The position numbers and the translations under genes were made by a program. A DNA stretch of 64,000 nucleotides, from positions 1-64,000 of the forward strand of contig NZ_JANWTC010000008.1 in NCBI RefSeq assembly GCF_024919295.1. Direction: 5' to 3'. Each line of letters starts with the position of its first letter. Position 1 is the first letter of the stretch. This document shows, piece after piece, positions 63,437 through 64,000 of this stretch. This DNA comes from Corynebacterium lemuris (GTDB taxonomy: Bacteria > Actinomycetota > Actinomycetes > Mycobacteriales > Mycobacteriaceae). A model generated the notes under the pieces. That model saw only the letters and a program-made list of their open reading frames with translations, was not told the origin of the DNA and did no database searches.

Positions 63437-64000
63437 ACCCCGTCCTTGAGGTCCGCGACCTGCACGTCAACGACGGACTCGTCGACGGCGTCAGCTTCAC
63501 CGTCGGCCGTGGGGAGCGGGTGGGCATCATCGGTGAATCCGGTTCCGGCAAGTCCCTCACCGCGCTGTCTGTCATGGGGCTGCTCCCCCGCGGCCTGCAC
63601 GCCAACGGTTCCGTGAGGCTGCTGGGCCAGGAGACCGTGGGCCTGCCGGACCGGCGCATGCGGCCCCTGCGTGGGAAGGTCGTGTCCATGGTCTTCCAGG
63701 AGCCGATGACGGCGCTGGACCCGCTGATGACCGTCGGCAGGCAGGTGGCTGAGGCCGCGGGGCGCCGCGACGTGGCGGACCTGTTCACCCGCGTGGCGCT
63801 CGACCCCGCGCGCATGGGTGCCTACCCGCATGAACTGTCCGGCGGGCAGCGCCAGCGCGTGCTCATCGCCATGGCCCTGGCGAACGAACCCGACCTGCTC
63901 ATCTGCGACGAACCGACCACCGCACTCGACGTCACCGTGCAGGAACAGATCCTCGAGCTTCTCGACGACCTCGTCGACCGCCTCGGCATCTCCCTGCTCT
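63433..64000 (+). CDS. ABC transporter ATP-binding protein (DppD/OppD type), cut by the window end
   Basis: Only the first about 189 residues are present. Walker [21 protein letters not shown], signature [18 protein letters not shown], Walker [24 protein letters not shown] 63433 overlaps the permease stop (ATGA). The complete gene may be a fused DppD-DppF or a single ATPase; this cannot be seen here. Confidence 0.93.
   Translation, partial: MNPVLEVRDLHVNDGLVDGVSFTVGRGERVGIIGESGSGKSLTALSVMGLLPRGLHANGSVRLLGQETVGLPDRRMRPLRGKVVSMVFQEPMTALDPLMTVGRQVAEAAGRRDVADLFTRVALDPARMGAYPHELSGGQRQRVLIAMALANEPDLLICDEPTTALDVTVQEQILELLDDLVDRLGISLL

Overview
The window is high-GC actinobacterial DNA and almost certainly comes from a Corynebacterium chromosome. 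The evidence is a dense hemW-hrcA-dnaJ-rsmE-phoH-ybeY-era-recO-uppS-zur-glyS-dgt block, a TreS/maltokinase pair, an ESX-like secreted protein next to a lipoprotein, an MsnO8-type LLM flavoprotein, an AecD-type C-S lyase, and many genes with a TANNNT box only 6-8 nt before the start codon (leaderless transcription). The species cannot be named from the sequence. No rRNA, tRNA, CRISPR array or complete insertion sequence was recognised.

Layout. 1-1.5 kb: a pRiA4b ORF-3-like gene broken by an in-frame amber codon. 1.5-10.3 kb: dgt and a DUF218 gene, divergent from a secreted/membrane TPM-domain protein; a membrane lipase-like protein; an orphan HTH antitoxin with only the tail of its PIN toxin left; a two-gene membrane pair; glyS. 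10.6-26.1 kb: two zinc-type regulators (ArsR and Fur families), a ferritin-like/VIT transporter, then a long leftward housekeeping block (uppS, recO, era, pdxY, CBS transporter, ybeY, phoH, rsmE, dnaJ, hrcA, hemW). It is interrupted by an Abi/HEPN gene (next to era) and an AbiEi/DUF559 gene (between hemW and hrcA). 26-36.5 kb: fadD, malQ, a second AbiEi/DUF559 gene between two ~100-bp direct repeats, two small membrane proteins, an M3 peptidase divergent from a carboxylesterase, and a maltokinase-like protein that has lost its catalytic residues.

36.6-49.4 kb: idi, an ESX-like protein with a DUF3558-like lipoprotein, a GH15 glycosidase, a small lipoprotein, an ABC exporter, aecD, treS, maltokinase and an LLM oxidoreductase. 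TreS, maltokinase, MalQ and GH15 form a trehalose/maltose/alpha-glucan set. 49.5-59.3 kb, leftward: BCCT transporter, a membrane protein, an AEC transporter, and a phosphonate cluster (phnD, phnC, fused phnE, PhnX-like HAD hydrolase, HpnZ-like alcohol dehydrogenase) with an HpnW-like FAD oxidoreductase. A divergent GntR/UTRA regulator follows, and three operator-like sites of the HutC/DasR type sit in the two control regions. 60.2 kb to the end: an oligopeptide/nickel-type ABC transporter, its ATPase cut by the window edge.

Most notable: a transaminase-less aminophosphonate cluster with a matching operator set; era with no standard start codon upstream of its P-loop; a predicted pseudokinase derived from maltokinase; several isolated or decayed defence/toxin genes; and a repeated terminator hairpin that in two places belongs to ~100-bp direct repeats.
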